Assembly (NCBI GenBank): GCA_016081115.2
Contig: JABTTQ020000665.1
Location: 62,001-126,000 of the forward strand
Source: Rehmannia glutinosa
Taxonomy: Eukaryota > Streptophyta > Magnoliopsida > Lamiales > Orobanchaceae
DNA: 64,000 nucleotides
Reading direction: 5' to 3'
Positions within the stretch are counted from its first letter, which is position 1. The number at the start of each line of letters is the position of its first letter. Position numbers and translations under genes: made by a program. Under the pieces are notes generated by a model. That model did no database searches, was not told the origin of the DNA, and saw only the letters and a program-made list of their open reading frames with translations. Below are positions 1-10,753 of the stretch, one piece after another.

Positions 1-1944
1 CCTCATCTGGACGTATTGTCAGAGAGTGATGAAAACTTGTACCCCATTGCTGCAAAAGAAAAGTCAGACATGCAACAAACTTTGAGGGAATCCAGAATGA
101 TGAATGGACAACGTATGTTTGAAGGACCAGGAGAGTCCTCACAATCTCTCCTGCAAATAGACCCACTGGGAGTAGTGCAGCAAATTGCCACAGTTATAGC
201 TGCAACTACATCCCCAGTACACTCTGAAAATGGGTCCAAGGGACTTGGCGATGAAACTGGAAATTTGGGCACCCAAGTTGAGCCAACCCTGAAGGTGTGT
301 TACCACCGCCCCACGGTGAGCACTCAACAGGCGACCAAGAGTCCGGAGAAGAGTGACCACATCATCGTCACTCGGTTTGGTGTGCCGGTGAGGGGAAAAC
401 TCACTCCACCGCGGCGGGGTCGGAGAATATTGCGGTGACTCCACAATGAAGAAAGGAGACGAAGAGGAAAGCGAAAAAGAACCCCGAAAGTTGACATTGT
501 GAAGCTCGGATAGTTGAGTTTGTCCCGGTGAAGTGTCCGCTTTGAAGGCTAAGGTTCTTGTTGTTGCAGTCAAGGCACATGTTGAAAACGCCCCGGGAGT
601 TAACACTCTGGGCACTGAAAGCGCAATCCAAGGAGTTGAGACTCCTATGGATGCCACTGCTGAAGACCCTAAGACAGTTGTGACTGTAGAAGGGAATATA
701 GAAGGCCTCTCTGCAGTTGAGACTGTTGGAGGTGTTGAAGGCCCAAGGGAAGTTGAGACCTCCCTAGGTACAGCACAAGGAGTTCAACACATCCCTCCTG
801 TCCACATTGCTGAATTTGAAAAAGAGATTAGTGCTCTTCATGACTCTCAGGACAATCCTGACATATCCTTTCTGGGATCTAAAGAAGAAGTTGAGTCCAC
901 ACCCGTTGAACATCAAAAGGACCCAGTTGAGGATGTTCTCCCGCAGACGAGTCAGTCAAGTTTTAAAGCTGCTTGTCAAACTTTTAACTTCGATGATGAA
1001 CCAAGCCCCCAAGCTTCATCATCTTCCGATGACGCTGATGTTGCAGCCGAGGAACATGTAATTCATTTAGAAAAATCTACTAAGGCCGAAGAAGCTGTTA
1101 AGACAGCTGAGAAGCAAAAGGAATAAGCAACCGTTGAGAAGAATAAGGGAAAAGCAGTTGAAGGGGAAAAGTCAAAGGATTTAACCTTAATGATTGCTAA
1201 AACCCCTCAGCAAGGTCATGTCACATCCTCAATAATCAGCAAACTTCCAGTAACTCTGCCGATCGAACACTCTGTTGTGCCCATGTCAGAGAAAAGAAAG
1301 ATTGTAGTAGCAGATCAATTAGAGTTCTATAAAAAGACGGATGCCCGTATTGAAGAGTGATGAAACAATTCGGTGGCATTCCGACAGGAAAGGATCAAGA
1401 TGTTATTCTAGATGATGGATCCGAGCCAAGATCGGTTGAAGAATTTAAAACTCTCGAATCCGAAGGCTATTTCAAGAATATGTCGGTAGCCCAAGCCTGG
1501 GATCTGTAATGGGAGAAGGGTCTGAGGTTATGCGAAGAAGCTGATAGGCAGCAGACTACCAACAGCCATTCAGCTAGCAAGCAGAAGACACTCGTATAGT
1601 ATACACCCAGAAGAGGAGGAAGAAGTGGTGGAGGAAGAGGTTTTCGACCTAGACCTCTGCCCAAAAATATCGAATATGTAGATCCAGGAAAGAAGGGAAG
1701 GATCTACTGGGCTGGCTACGATGAAGTAGCGAATCTGGAAGTGGCTAGAAAGAATGCTGATTATGTGAAAAGAATAGAAGAGGAAAACAGAAGACAAGAT
1801 CATCTATGGAAAGAGAGGCAAGAGAGGAATCAAAAAGATGATGCTGCGAAGAGAGCTTATGAAAAGAAGAAAGCAGCTGAAGATGAAAGAAAAAGAAAGA
1901 GAGCTGATGATGACAGAGTTGAAGAGAAAAGGAGGAGGCAGTGA
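1..1944 (+). pseudogene. Broken post-pol ORF of copia element A
   Basis: This is the 3' part of the internal region of a SIRE-like copia element whose 5' part is outside the window. Coding remnants lie at 16-438, 533-1126 and 1741-1944 in two frames, so at least two frame breaks are present. The first piece is mixed charged sequence. The second is acidic and rich in E, V and S. The third is a lysine/arginine/glutamate-rich coiled-coil-like tail (KKKAAEDERKRKRADDD). No protease, integrase, RT or RNase H motif is visible. SIRE-type copia elements often carry an extra, sometimes 'env-like', ORF between pol and the 3' LTR, and position fits that. I do not recognise a defined domain, so the function is unknown. 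The call rests mainly on the polypurine tract and LTR that follow. Confidence 0.55.
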
Positions 1945-2242
1945 AGGAGATGAAGTGTTGTTGTGAACCCTCCATGTATTTTACTTTTGTAAATACATTG
2001 TTGCGTAAGTCATCTGTTCTTTCAATAAAATATTTTGTTTTTGTATCTTAGCATAGACGCTTGTAATACGCTTAGATTTAAATATGCTCTGATACACTTT
2101 GTAAACAGTTGTGTAAAGGACAAGAATAATATGATCAATAAAATGATTAATTCTACGGATACATTATTTGTTACTGCATTATCTGTATGTATCTCTGCTA
2201 TTTACATGTTGTTTAATATTTTTTTTAAGTTTTGGCATCATC

Positions 2243-2255
2243 AAAAAGGGGGAAA
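2243..2255 (+). promoter_or_regulatory. Polypurine tract of element A
   Basis: A purine run (AAAAAGGGGGAAA) lies immediately before the LTR start. It is the expected primer site for plus-strand DNA synthesis. The same placement is seen before LTR B. The 300 bases upstream (1945-2242) are AT-rich trailer without a gene. Confidence 0.7.
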
Positions 2256-2256
2256 T

Positions 2257-3846
2257 TATTGGGAAATTATTTTGTAGATTTTGATGAATGCCATGTAAAA
2301 CTTAGATTAGAATGTTGGCACCCCATTTTCCTTGTAACTTTCATTGTAATAGATAGGGCTGGATGAGCTGAGTCAAGTTAGCTAAGCCTGGAAGTACAAG
2401 AAGTCAACTGAAGACTGAAGTGAAGACTACGCTGTGGAACAACTTAGTATGGCCAAGAAGGAAGATCAAGAACTTGACTGAAGATGTATCAGCTGAGGAA
2501 CAGCTGTGTGAAGTGTCAGTCTAAGTCATCTCAAGAAGCCTAGTCACAAGTTGAAAGTGACAGTTGAGTCTTCAAATGATTGGAGCAAACTCAAGGCACC
2601 TGAGGAAATAGGCAGCAGCCAAGAGAAGTCAACTGAAAGAAATATGTTGCACAGAAGTCAAGAACATTACTTAAATAAGTAATACTTCCATGCTTCCAGG
2701 TCTTAAAGTGCTCGTCCCAGAAGCGTGCAAAAGGAATAAACCAATGGGAAGCATTGTACCTCATGTTAGAACCTGAAAAGCTGAACATTCATTTAATACG
2801 AGGAAATGTCTACATCTCAAGATTGAAGACCAAGAAAAGACAAGCCAACGAACACAAGTGTCTTTTGAAAATCAGCCTATCTCTTCAACGGGCAGATTTT
2901 TGAAAGTTCACTATAAAAGGCTGAGGAAATTCATTGAGAATAGGTTACCTTGATTACCTGAACCACGAACGAGCAAGCATTATTCAAACTATAACCTGTA
3001 AAATATTCTCAAGATATTTAAGCAAAATCCTCAAGCCTAAATCTCGAAGGACATCAATCCAACACAAAGCTGTGAAGGAAATATAACTTCAAACTGTTGA
3101 AGAGAAAACTTTTGAAGAATCAAAAGGGGTCTACTTTCCAAGGAGGATTGTAGGAAGGTTCAAGGTCGAACCAGTCTCAAGTTATTGGAGGGCTTCGTGA
3201 TGAAATCCAAGAAGCTTGAGAAAGTGAGTTGAAGTAGCAAGGCAAACGCCTACGTGAAGAAGGTTTAGTCGGACAAGAAGCGTATTTGTATGACCAAGGT
3301 ATCTCTAGGCGAGTCCAAGGAGCAAGTCAAATTTGTGTGATCAAGACTTGTCTCTACACTAAAAGCCACTTTGTGAACCGATCATTACTTAGTGGATTCC
3401 TCCATGAGTTGGAGAAGAGAGGATTAGAAGAATTACCCCATCTTCGAACCTCTATAAAAATCATTTGTGTCATTTACATTTCAAAGACTTTTATTTCTCG
3501 CATACTTACTTATATCTCGATAATTTGCTATCCAAGCGATAATTAACTAAGTGTCTTTGAAATCAAGTGTTAAACCAAGTTTAAATCAAATTCAAGGGTG
3601 ATAAGTCTTCATTTGAAAAACTCAACATGACCAAGTTAAGGTTTAGACTAAATAATCGAGTTATTCTATCAACAAACTCTCTCGAGTCCGTTGAGTGGCT
3701 AACTCTATTTGATTAACTAACTTAGTTGTCCCTCAAGGGCTTAGGCTGTGTGTTAACTGTAATATTTTAAAAGGACTAAATCGAGAATTTGGTAAGGTTT
3801 ATTCAACCCCCCTTCTAAACCTTACTCACACCCTTTGGGACCTACA
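2257..3846 (+). repeat. 3' LTR of copia element A
   Basis: The LTR follows a polypurine tract and begins TATTGGGAAATT, one change from the usual TG start. It ends with the SIRE-like tail TTCAACCCCCCTTCT...CTTTGGGACCTACA. A TATA box (TATAAAA, 2912-2918) lies about 655 bases in, followed by a leader-like region. Length is about 1590 bp. The sequence directly after the end is copia pol of another element (B), so A is inserted into B in the same orientation. Only one LTR of A is in the window, so the two ends could not be checked by LTR-LTR comparison. ORFs inside (for example 3286-3546) are chance. Confidence 0.65.
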
Positions 3847-5433
3847 TGGGGATCCTCTAAACAAAGTTATTACTAGAAGGAAATTTGCCGAGAAAGCTCT
3901 TATTTCTCAAAAAGAACCAAAAATGCAAAGGAAGCCATTGAAGATGAAGATTGGTTTCTAGAAATGCAAGAAGAGTTGAATCAATTCGAAAGGAATGATG
4001 TTTGGGAATTGGTACATTGCCCTCCATCACAAACTATAATTGGTACAAAATAGGTATTCCGAAACAAGCTCGATGACCAAGGCAACATCATTCGAAACAA
4101 AGCAAGGTTAGTAGCTCAAGGGTATTGTCAAGAAGAATGTATTGACTATGATGAAACATTTGCACCTGTAGCACGTTTAGAAGCAATTCAAACTTTACTT
4201 GCCTATTCTTGTTTTAAAAATTTCAAGCTTTACCAAATGGATGTTAAATCTGCCTTTTTAAATGGTTTTATTTAAGAAGAATTCTATGTAAAATAACCTC
4301 CGGGGTTTGAAATTTTTTGAGGCCAAATGATGTTTATAAACATAAAAGGCCTTATATGGTTTAAAGCAAGCACCACAAGCATGGTGTGATAGACTTAGCT
4401 CTTTTCTTTTACAAAATGGATTTTCAAGAGGTAAAGTTGATACAACTCTCTTTGTTTTTTAAAAAAGGCAAGATTGTTTATTTGTACAAATTTATGTTGA
4501 TGACATTATATTTGGTGCTACTAATGAGTCTCTTTGTAAAAAAATTCTAAGCTCATGCAAGGTGAATTGAGATGAGCATGATGGAAGAACTCAACTTCTT
4601 TCTTGGACTTCAAATAAAACAATGTCAAGAAGGCATATACATATCCCAATCCAAGTATACAAAAGAACTTCTAAAGAAGTTTGGAATTAAAGAAGAAAAG
4701 ATCGTTGCTACCCCGATGGCAACAAATATCAAGCTCGACAAAGATGAGAAAGGTAAACCAGTAGATTAAACAAAATATCGAGGTATGATTGGTAGATTAC
4801 ATTATTTAACCGCAATAGACCCGATATTCTTTAGGTCGTATGTCTATGCGCTCAATTTCAAAGCAATCCCAAAGAATCTCATTTAAGTGCCATTAAAAGA
4901 ATTTTTCGATATTTAAAGGGCACTATTTCTTATGGCTTGTTTTATCCAAAGAATGAAAATTTTTCTTTAAAAGGATATAGTGATTCAGATTGTACGGGAA
5001 ATATTAATGATCGTAAAAGTAATTTCGGATCATGTTAATTTTTAGGCGATTGCCTAGTACTTGGTTTTCTAAGTGACAAAATTGTGTATCTTTATCAACG
5101 GCCGAAGACGAATATATTTCCACAGCTTTTTATTGTACTCAACTTCTTTGGATGAAACAAATTTTAGAGGATTATAAATGCTCTTTTAAAAATGTTCCTA
5201 TTTTTTGTGACAATACATCCGCTATTAATATTTCACAAAATCCAGTTCATCATAACTGAACAAAATATATTGAGGTTCGACACCATTTTTTAAGGGACTG
5301 TGTATCTAAACGGAAAATTGAAATGTGCTTTGTTATGTCTCAAGATCAACTCGCGGATATTTTCACAAAACCGTTACCCACCAAGACTTTTACTTCAATT
5401 CGAGTTAATTTAGGCATAATGCATATTGAATAA
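3847..5433 (+). pseudogene. Decayed copia pol (RT to RNase H) of element B
   Basis: Conceptual translation gives the classic Ty1/copia reverse transcriptase. It starts just before the conserved EPKN...EDWF...MQEEL block, continues through VWELV and KARLVAQGY, then FAPVARLEAI and MDVKSAFLNG. A degenerate YVDDI-like stretch (QIYVDDIIFGAT) follows near 4490-4530, then MSMMEELNFFLGLQIKQ (4572 on) and the RNase H domain (STAEDEYIS, HHFLRD, QLADIFTKPLP). Several frameshifts and stops break it, for example a one-base loss near 3923 and stops at 4276 and 4294. The integrase, protease and gag halves are missing because element A interrupts pol at 3846/3847. It makes no working enzyme. It is the 3' half of a SIRE-like copia element ending with the LTR at 9127. 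Confidence 0.9.
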
Positions 5434-5787
5434 AGTCTATATCTTCATTTTTGATACGTTTTGAAATTTTTGGGGTGAAAAATCAAATTTTTGCAAAATA
5501 TTAAAACAGAAACGGAAGAAAATTGCACAGGTACTGTCGAACAGGAGGTCGGCCAGTCGACCTGCACAGGCACTGGTCAAACCCCCTTTCGACCGGTCGA
5601 CCTACACTATTTCAGAACTTAAAAACTTTTTGTCTCATGTTTTTTCACAGATTCATCTTATCCCTCTTTCATTCCTAAAAACCCTAGTGAGCGAAAATTT
5701 CAATTTTTTCTCTAAATCTCTCATTTCTTCACCAAATCACTCAATTGTTGTTGCTAATCTCTCTATTTTTGTGAGAATTTCAATCTT
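5434..5787 (+). other. Spacer after pol in element B, with GTCGACC palindromes
   Basis: No gene is visible. Between 5540 and 5606 there is a cluster of GGTCGACC-type palindromes (GTCGACC, CCGGTCGACC), the same words that recur in the LTR of this element near 8100-8340. Confidence 0.6.
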
Positions 5788-7192
5788 ATGGCACCTCCCA
5801 ATAATTTTACCGGTCAAAATCCCAATCCCAGAAGAAGAAGAGCCGAAGAAGGTTCTTCAAGTTTTCGCCAAGATGAAGCGGAGCAACGTGAAATTCGAGC
5901 TACCCAAAGGAATATAGCTCAAGAGCAAGGCGAAAATCCAAAACCCCAACTCTCTCGGGCCCAAATTACTGAGCTCCAGGCTACAATCTCAAAGGACAAT
6001 GTTAAATGGTCAAAAAGTAAAAAATCCCTTTATCTCAAGCTCCTGGTGGTTCTAATTCGATGAAGTTCATCAATAAATTTGTGGAGAAAACTTATGAGGA
6101 TTTGGAGTTGAGTAATAAATCGATTGGGCGTACTAAAATTTGTCGATTTGGTACTTTCTCTAATGAATTTCCTACAATTAGTGGTTATTTTGAGACTCAA
6201 GAGTGGATGTATTTGTGGGAACACCCTTTTGTGATATATGATGATGAGTTAATTATGCTTTTTTATACGAATTTATGGATTGAGTATGATATGGGTGATA
6301 AGCCAATTGCTATGAATTCACTTGTTAAGGGGCGTCATTTTCGTTGAACGCCTAATGATATTTGTCGGTTGTTGAATGTTCAAGAAGGAGGTTGGGATTA
6401 ATTTGGTTGTTCTCATTGGAATAATGACATTTTTGGAGTGTCTTTAGAAGAGGTTAAGACATTTTAGGTGTTTGGCCCGATTTCACACATTTGTCTATGA
6501 CAACCGAGCTCCGTTTAATATCCATGATTTTAGCGTATTGCGTTTGTTGAAAATCTGTGAAATTGCCCAACAACATGGATTATTTTTTGACTTACAAAAT
6601 CTCAAAGGGGGAGCTAGTGTATTTTGGAGCGGTACTCATCCAATGTGTTATTGAGTCGATTACTCAAGGAAATAAGAAATTCTCAATGGAAAATTGGATT
6701 TGTAAACTGCTTTTACAGTCGGGTCTACCTTCTTTCGAGTTCAACTCGCAAATCATCCAAGACGACTTTGACAATGATAATGTTCAACAAATTCTTAGGA
6801 TGCATAGGACAAAGCCCAAACGTCCTACTAAGTCGGCTAAAGGTAAATCACAAGGTTCAATATCACATAACCCGGATGATATCTTTGATGATGAAGAAGC
6901 CAAAAGATTGGCGGTGGGTGGTAATGAAGGCAATGCGGAGGGCAATACCGGTGTCAAGGTTCGGGATGATGATGTTAGAATGGAAATAGGATATCTTCAA
7001 GCTCGTTGTATGTCTCTTGAAACACAAAATATGGAACTTCATCAAGAAAACTCAAGATTAAAAAAATCGGTTGGAAAATTGAAGAGATTTATCAAAGAGC
7101 TACTTCCAATCGCGTGTTTTCTTCTTTCGACGAAGAGTTATCCATTTCCTTTGTTATTATTAGCTTTTGAACTTGTTTCTTTATATTTCTAG
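5788..7192 (+). pseudogene. Post-pol (env-like / 'plant transposon protein') ORF of element B
   Basis: Three colinear pieces in three frames (5788-6063, 6060-6347, 6557-7192) make one broken gene of about 430 codons. The N-terminus begins MAPPNNFTG and is rich in Q, E and R. The middle (NKSIGRTKICRFGTF, EWMYLWEHPF) looks like the uncharacterised 'putative plant transposon protein' family often found after pol in SIRE-like copia elements; this is from memory of the family, not a search. The C-terminal third has a basic stretch (KPKRPTKSAKGK), an acidic linker and a strong coiled coil (ETQNMELHQENSRLKKSVG). No signal peptide is seen, and the hydrophobic end (ACFLLSTKSYPFPLLLLAF) may be a frame-shift product. 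At least two frameshifts make it non-functional. Confidence 0.65.
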
Positions 7193-7854
7193 CATTAGCT
7201 TGGTTATGACTCTTGTATTTAAGACTAATTATCTCTTAATGTGCTACTTTGATGTTAATTTCTACTGTTTTATTTATGCTAATGATGTTTTTGATGATTA
7301 CAAAGGGGAAGAAACTTGTCTTGAGCTTAAAGTATTCTTGATGAGGTAAAAGAGCTTGTGAAAGCTCACAGAAAAAAGCTCTTCGACATAAAAGCTGCTT
7401 TTCAAAAGCTGGAGCTTTTGTAGTTTTTTTTTATGATCAAACACTTTTGTACTCCCTCATTTTATTTAGCTATGCCTCTAACAAGTTTATTTTGACAGGG
7501 GGAGCTTTTAAGCTTTTTTTAGACCTTCAAAAGCTCTTAAGAAAAGCACTTATGAAAATTGCTTTTTGGAGCTACAACTCTCTTTATATTTTGCTCATTT
7601 ATTTGTTAAAGCATGTTACTAATGATTTCTATTGATAGGAGAGATTTTAAGATGTATAGCTTTTAAGCTATATTGTGAAAGTTGTAGCTTTTATGCTTTA
7701 AATTTCAGCTATTTTGTAAAATCTTTTTCATTTCCTTGTTAAAACTTTGTTTTTGATAAATGTTGCTTAAAACGGATACACTACTTTTACGACCGGAAAA
7801 CTTATTTGCTCTTGTAAATTTGTTTTAGGTTGTAATCATCAAAAATGAGGAGTT
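7193..7854 (+). other. 3' trailer of element B with AAAGCT-rich repeats and polypurine tract
   Basis: No gene is visible. Between about 7340 and 7710 the words AAAAGCT and AGCTTTT recur on both strands many times, giving potential for local hairpins. A polypurine tract (AAAAATGAGGAG, 7841-7852) ends the region two bases before the LTR. Confidence 0.65.
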
Positions 7855-9127
7855 TGTTAGAAAAATATTTTTATCTTGATTTTGATGATTTTGTTTAAAT
7901 GGATTTTTACACCAAAACAATATTTCCTAATGTTGTCAAATACTCCAAATTGATTCAAATGATTTTTACAAATTTTTTGGAGTATTTCTTGAAGTTTATT
8001 TTTGACAAAAATTGGACAACACTTCTGTTTCGAGGTCAACCGGTAGCCCTAGAGGGCAACTTGTGCCTGAAAGTTAAAAATCAAAACTGAAACAAAACAG
8101 TGGTCAAAATTTGATAGGCCAACCAGTCGACCGGTGCCTGAGTTTAATTGCATCTCACAATTTGCTCTCTGTTTCAAGAAATTGGTTGCCAGACTGGTCA
8201 GGGAGGGGGTTGACCGCTCGAACCCCTGGTCAACCGGTCCAACCCTCCCTTGGACCGGTCCAACCCCCCGAATAATTAGATCAAATCTCATATTAACTTT
8301 TTAACGTTCGAATTTTCAACAGGTCAACCGGTCGACCTGTGATTTTTGACAGCAACATTCTATCTATTGCTAAGCCATTATCTGTCATGATCTACTTTAC
8401 AATTCTTAACCATTTTTGTAGATCTTTTGATCCTTCTTTTGTAGACGAAAGTGAATTGGATGACCCTATGTTGGAGATCCAATCTTGAAGACTCTCTTAT
8501 AAATAGATGAAGGCTTTGAAGGTTCAAACACAACTACACAAACATTCAAACAACAAGAAAAATTTCAGCAAACTTCTTATTCTTTCTTGGCAAAATTCTT
8601 GTTGTATTTTTAAGCCTAGTTTTACACTTGCATATCTTGAGTATTAGGCTTCCTTCTTCATTACACTTGCAAATTTGAGTTGTAATATTTTTCAAACAGC
8701 GTAATCTTGATTGTAACTTTCAATCATCCAAAATAAGACATCCTTGTTAGTGTTCTTGTAGTAAGAACATACTTGGGTGATTTTAGGTGTTGAAGAGTGT
8801 TGTACTCTTCATTATTGTGAGAAGATTGTGGTAATATTTATAGGTGGTGTTATAAGAAGGGTGAGGTGCTCTTCAAGATATAAGGTTTATAATTGGTTGG
8901 TATCAATAAAAAAAATTCCTTTTTTCGAAATTCATTCCGGACATACCGGGGTGGTAGAAGATTAAGCCCTAGGTGGGTTGAACTTCTATAAGTCATCGTG
9001 TGTTGTTTATGTTTCCGCACTTTTAATTTTAGTCATCATTCTCATATTCAAAAAAGAGGGCGGAAATCGAAAAATCGAGATTATCTATTCACACCCTTCT
9101 AGATTATCGTAACCACTTGGACTAACA
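7855..9127 (+). repeat. 3' LTR of copia element B
   Basis: The LTR starts TGTTAG (7855) and ends CTAACA (9127), a perfect 6-bp terminal inverted repeat, directly after a polypurine tract. It contains TATAAATA at 8498-8505 and, 160-400 bases upstream of that, a dense run of GGTCAACCGGTCGACC-type palindromes (8100-8340). Length is 1273 bp. The base after its end falls inside the start of gag of minus-strand element C, so B is inserted there. The 5' LTR is outside the window. Confidence 0.8.
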
Positions 9128-9394
9128 TTTTGTAAATCAATAGGTATTGTTTGGGTAGATCTAGAACGCGTAATCATGCACTATCTGCACTTAACAAAAA
9201 CAATGTTAGAACCGAAAAAATAAAATAATTTTACAAAAATAAAAAAATCAAAAACAAGAAAAAAAATTACAAAAAAAAAACCAAAATAAAAAGAAAATAT
9301 AAAAAATATTTACAAAAAGCTTCAATCAAAATTGAACAACTTATTACTATATCTAAGTAGAATCTTTCAACCCCCGGCAACAGCGCCAAAAACT
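9128..9394 (-). pseudogene. Primer-binding site, leader and first codons of gag of gypsy element C
   Basis: Read on the minus strand this is the 5' end of the internal region of an Athila/Tat-like gypsy element. The primer-binding site is 9388 to 9371 (TGGCGCTGTTGCCGGGGG), complementary to the 3' end of tRNA-Asp. A leader of about 190 bases follows. The first codons of gag end at 9128 and match the gag start of element E (RSRSxQxIPIDL), but the start codon reads ACG. The gene is cut at 9127/9128 by LTR B. It is only a stub, but it fixes the orientation and family of C. Confidence 0.8.
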
Positions 9395-10753
9395 TGTTCG
9401 CCAAAAATATTTGGATCTCTATACTGCAAGTGTACAGTGTAATTTATAGGGTAATAGCAAGCAAGGTCGTATTCCTCAGAGATTGACTACGAAACACTCA
9501 AACTATAATAACATCGCATTCTAATGTTATTGAAGCATCTGAATCTCAAGTTTTATAAAAATCGAAAATAAAAAATAAAAAGAAATAAATTTTCCAACCC
9601 CACAAGTATTTTCAACAACTATGAAAGCAACCTTAGGCACATAATCTTAACATGCTTTTTCAATATTTAATCCAATTAATGTTTCACATAACCAATTCAT
9701 GCAATTTTATGGGTTCAATTCCTAACTTAGTCTATTCCCCCTCCCGGGACACTAGATTAATAACAATTATAGATCTCCCGATACGTTACAACTATTATTA
9801 ACTCCCAAAAGATTTATGAATTTAATGACTCCCCACAAACAGTTGTAGGTCTCCCGACTCATTACACTCGTTTATGTCTGAATTCGATTTCCGTCTTTGT
9901 TAGAACTCCTCTCCCAAATCTCGTACTAACAAATATGAAATGAAAATTATTGGCAAAATAATAAATAACTAAGAATAAGCACTCGAATTCCTCAAATAGA
10001 ACATATGAATCAATTAAAAAAACATTTAATCAAGATTTAACATAAATCCACAGTTTTGATTATGCCCCAAGATCCGACATATTAGCCAAACGTTGATAAA
10101 AAATTCATAGACCAACTTGAAATCAACATTGTGACATTGTGTAAGTACAGACAAGAGATCTAAACGAAGAAAGAAAACCCCTTCTTGTCAGGATGGATCT
10201 TTCTTCCAAGCCTTCGAAACTCTTATGCTTCCGTAGATGTAAGAGGCCTTGTGGTGTTCTTCATAACCTAGTCCTCTTCTCTCAGAAGACCTTTGATCTT
10301 GTAATCTTGTGTATTTTGGTGTGTTTTATATTGTATGAATGAATATATTTTCGTGCAGCCCTTGGGCCTTTTATATAGGTGCTTGGAGAGATCAGTTGTA
10401 GAGTTCGAGTAGGAAAAGGATACAAAATTCCGCAACAGACAACCGCACGGCCCGTGTGAGTTTCACACAGTCACTCAACATGGTCATGTGGTCTCACACG
10501 GCCAGACCGTGCGGCTTGGTTTCGCCCATGTTTTCTCATGAATACTTCACACGGACATGTAGCTTTACACGGTCAGGTCACACGGTCGTGTGGTTTCACA
10601 TGGTCTGACTATGTGACTGGTTTTCGTCTGGTTTTTTTGTCTTTTTGATCTTCTCTTTGCACTCGTCGATCTTGTTCGGGCCTTCCAACTAATATCTTTT
10701 CAATTTAAGCTTTGTTTCCTATAAAAAGTTACAAGAATACGCAGTATCATGCC
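9395..10753 (-). repeat. LTR of gypsy element C, 3' part (minus strand)
   Basis: On the minus strand this LTR ends GAACA at 9395, seven bases before the tRNA-Asp primer-binding site. Its last 140 bases match the LTR end of element E at 16432-16555. It has a TATA box on the minus strand (TATATAA, 10377 to 10371). Directly upstream of that (10444-10620) is a dense cluster of CACACGG/CCGTGTG palindromes. The LTR is broken at 10753 by element D and resumes at 16330, giving about 1456 bp in total after removal of the duplicated five bases. Confidence 0.8.

Noticed and set aside
5788..7192. A true retroviral envelope gene in copia element B
   Set aside because: No signal peptide, cleavage site or credible membrane anchor is visible. 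'Env-like' is used only for its position.
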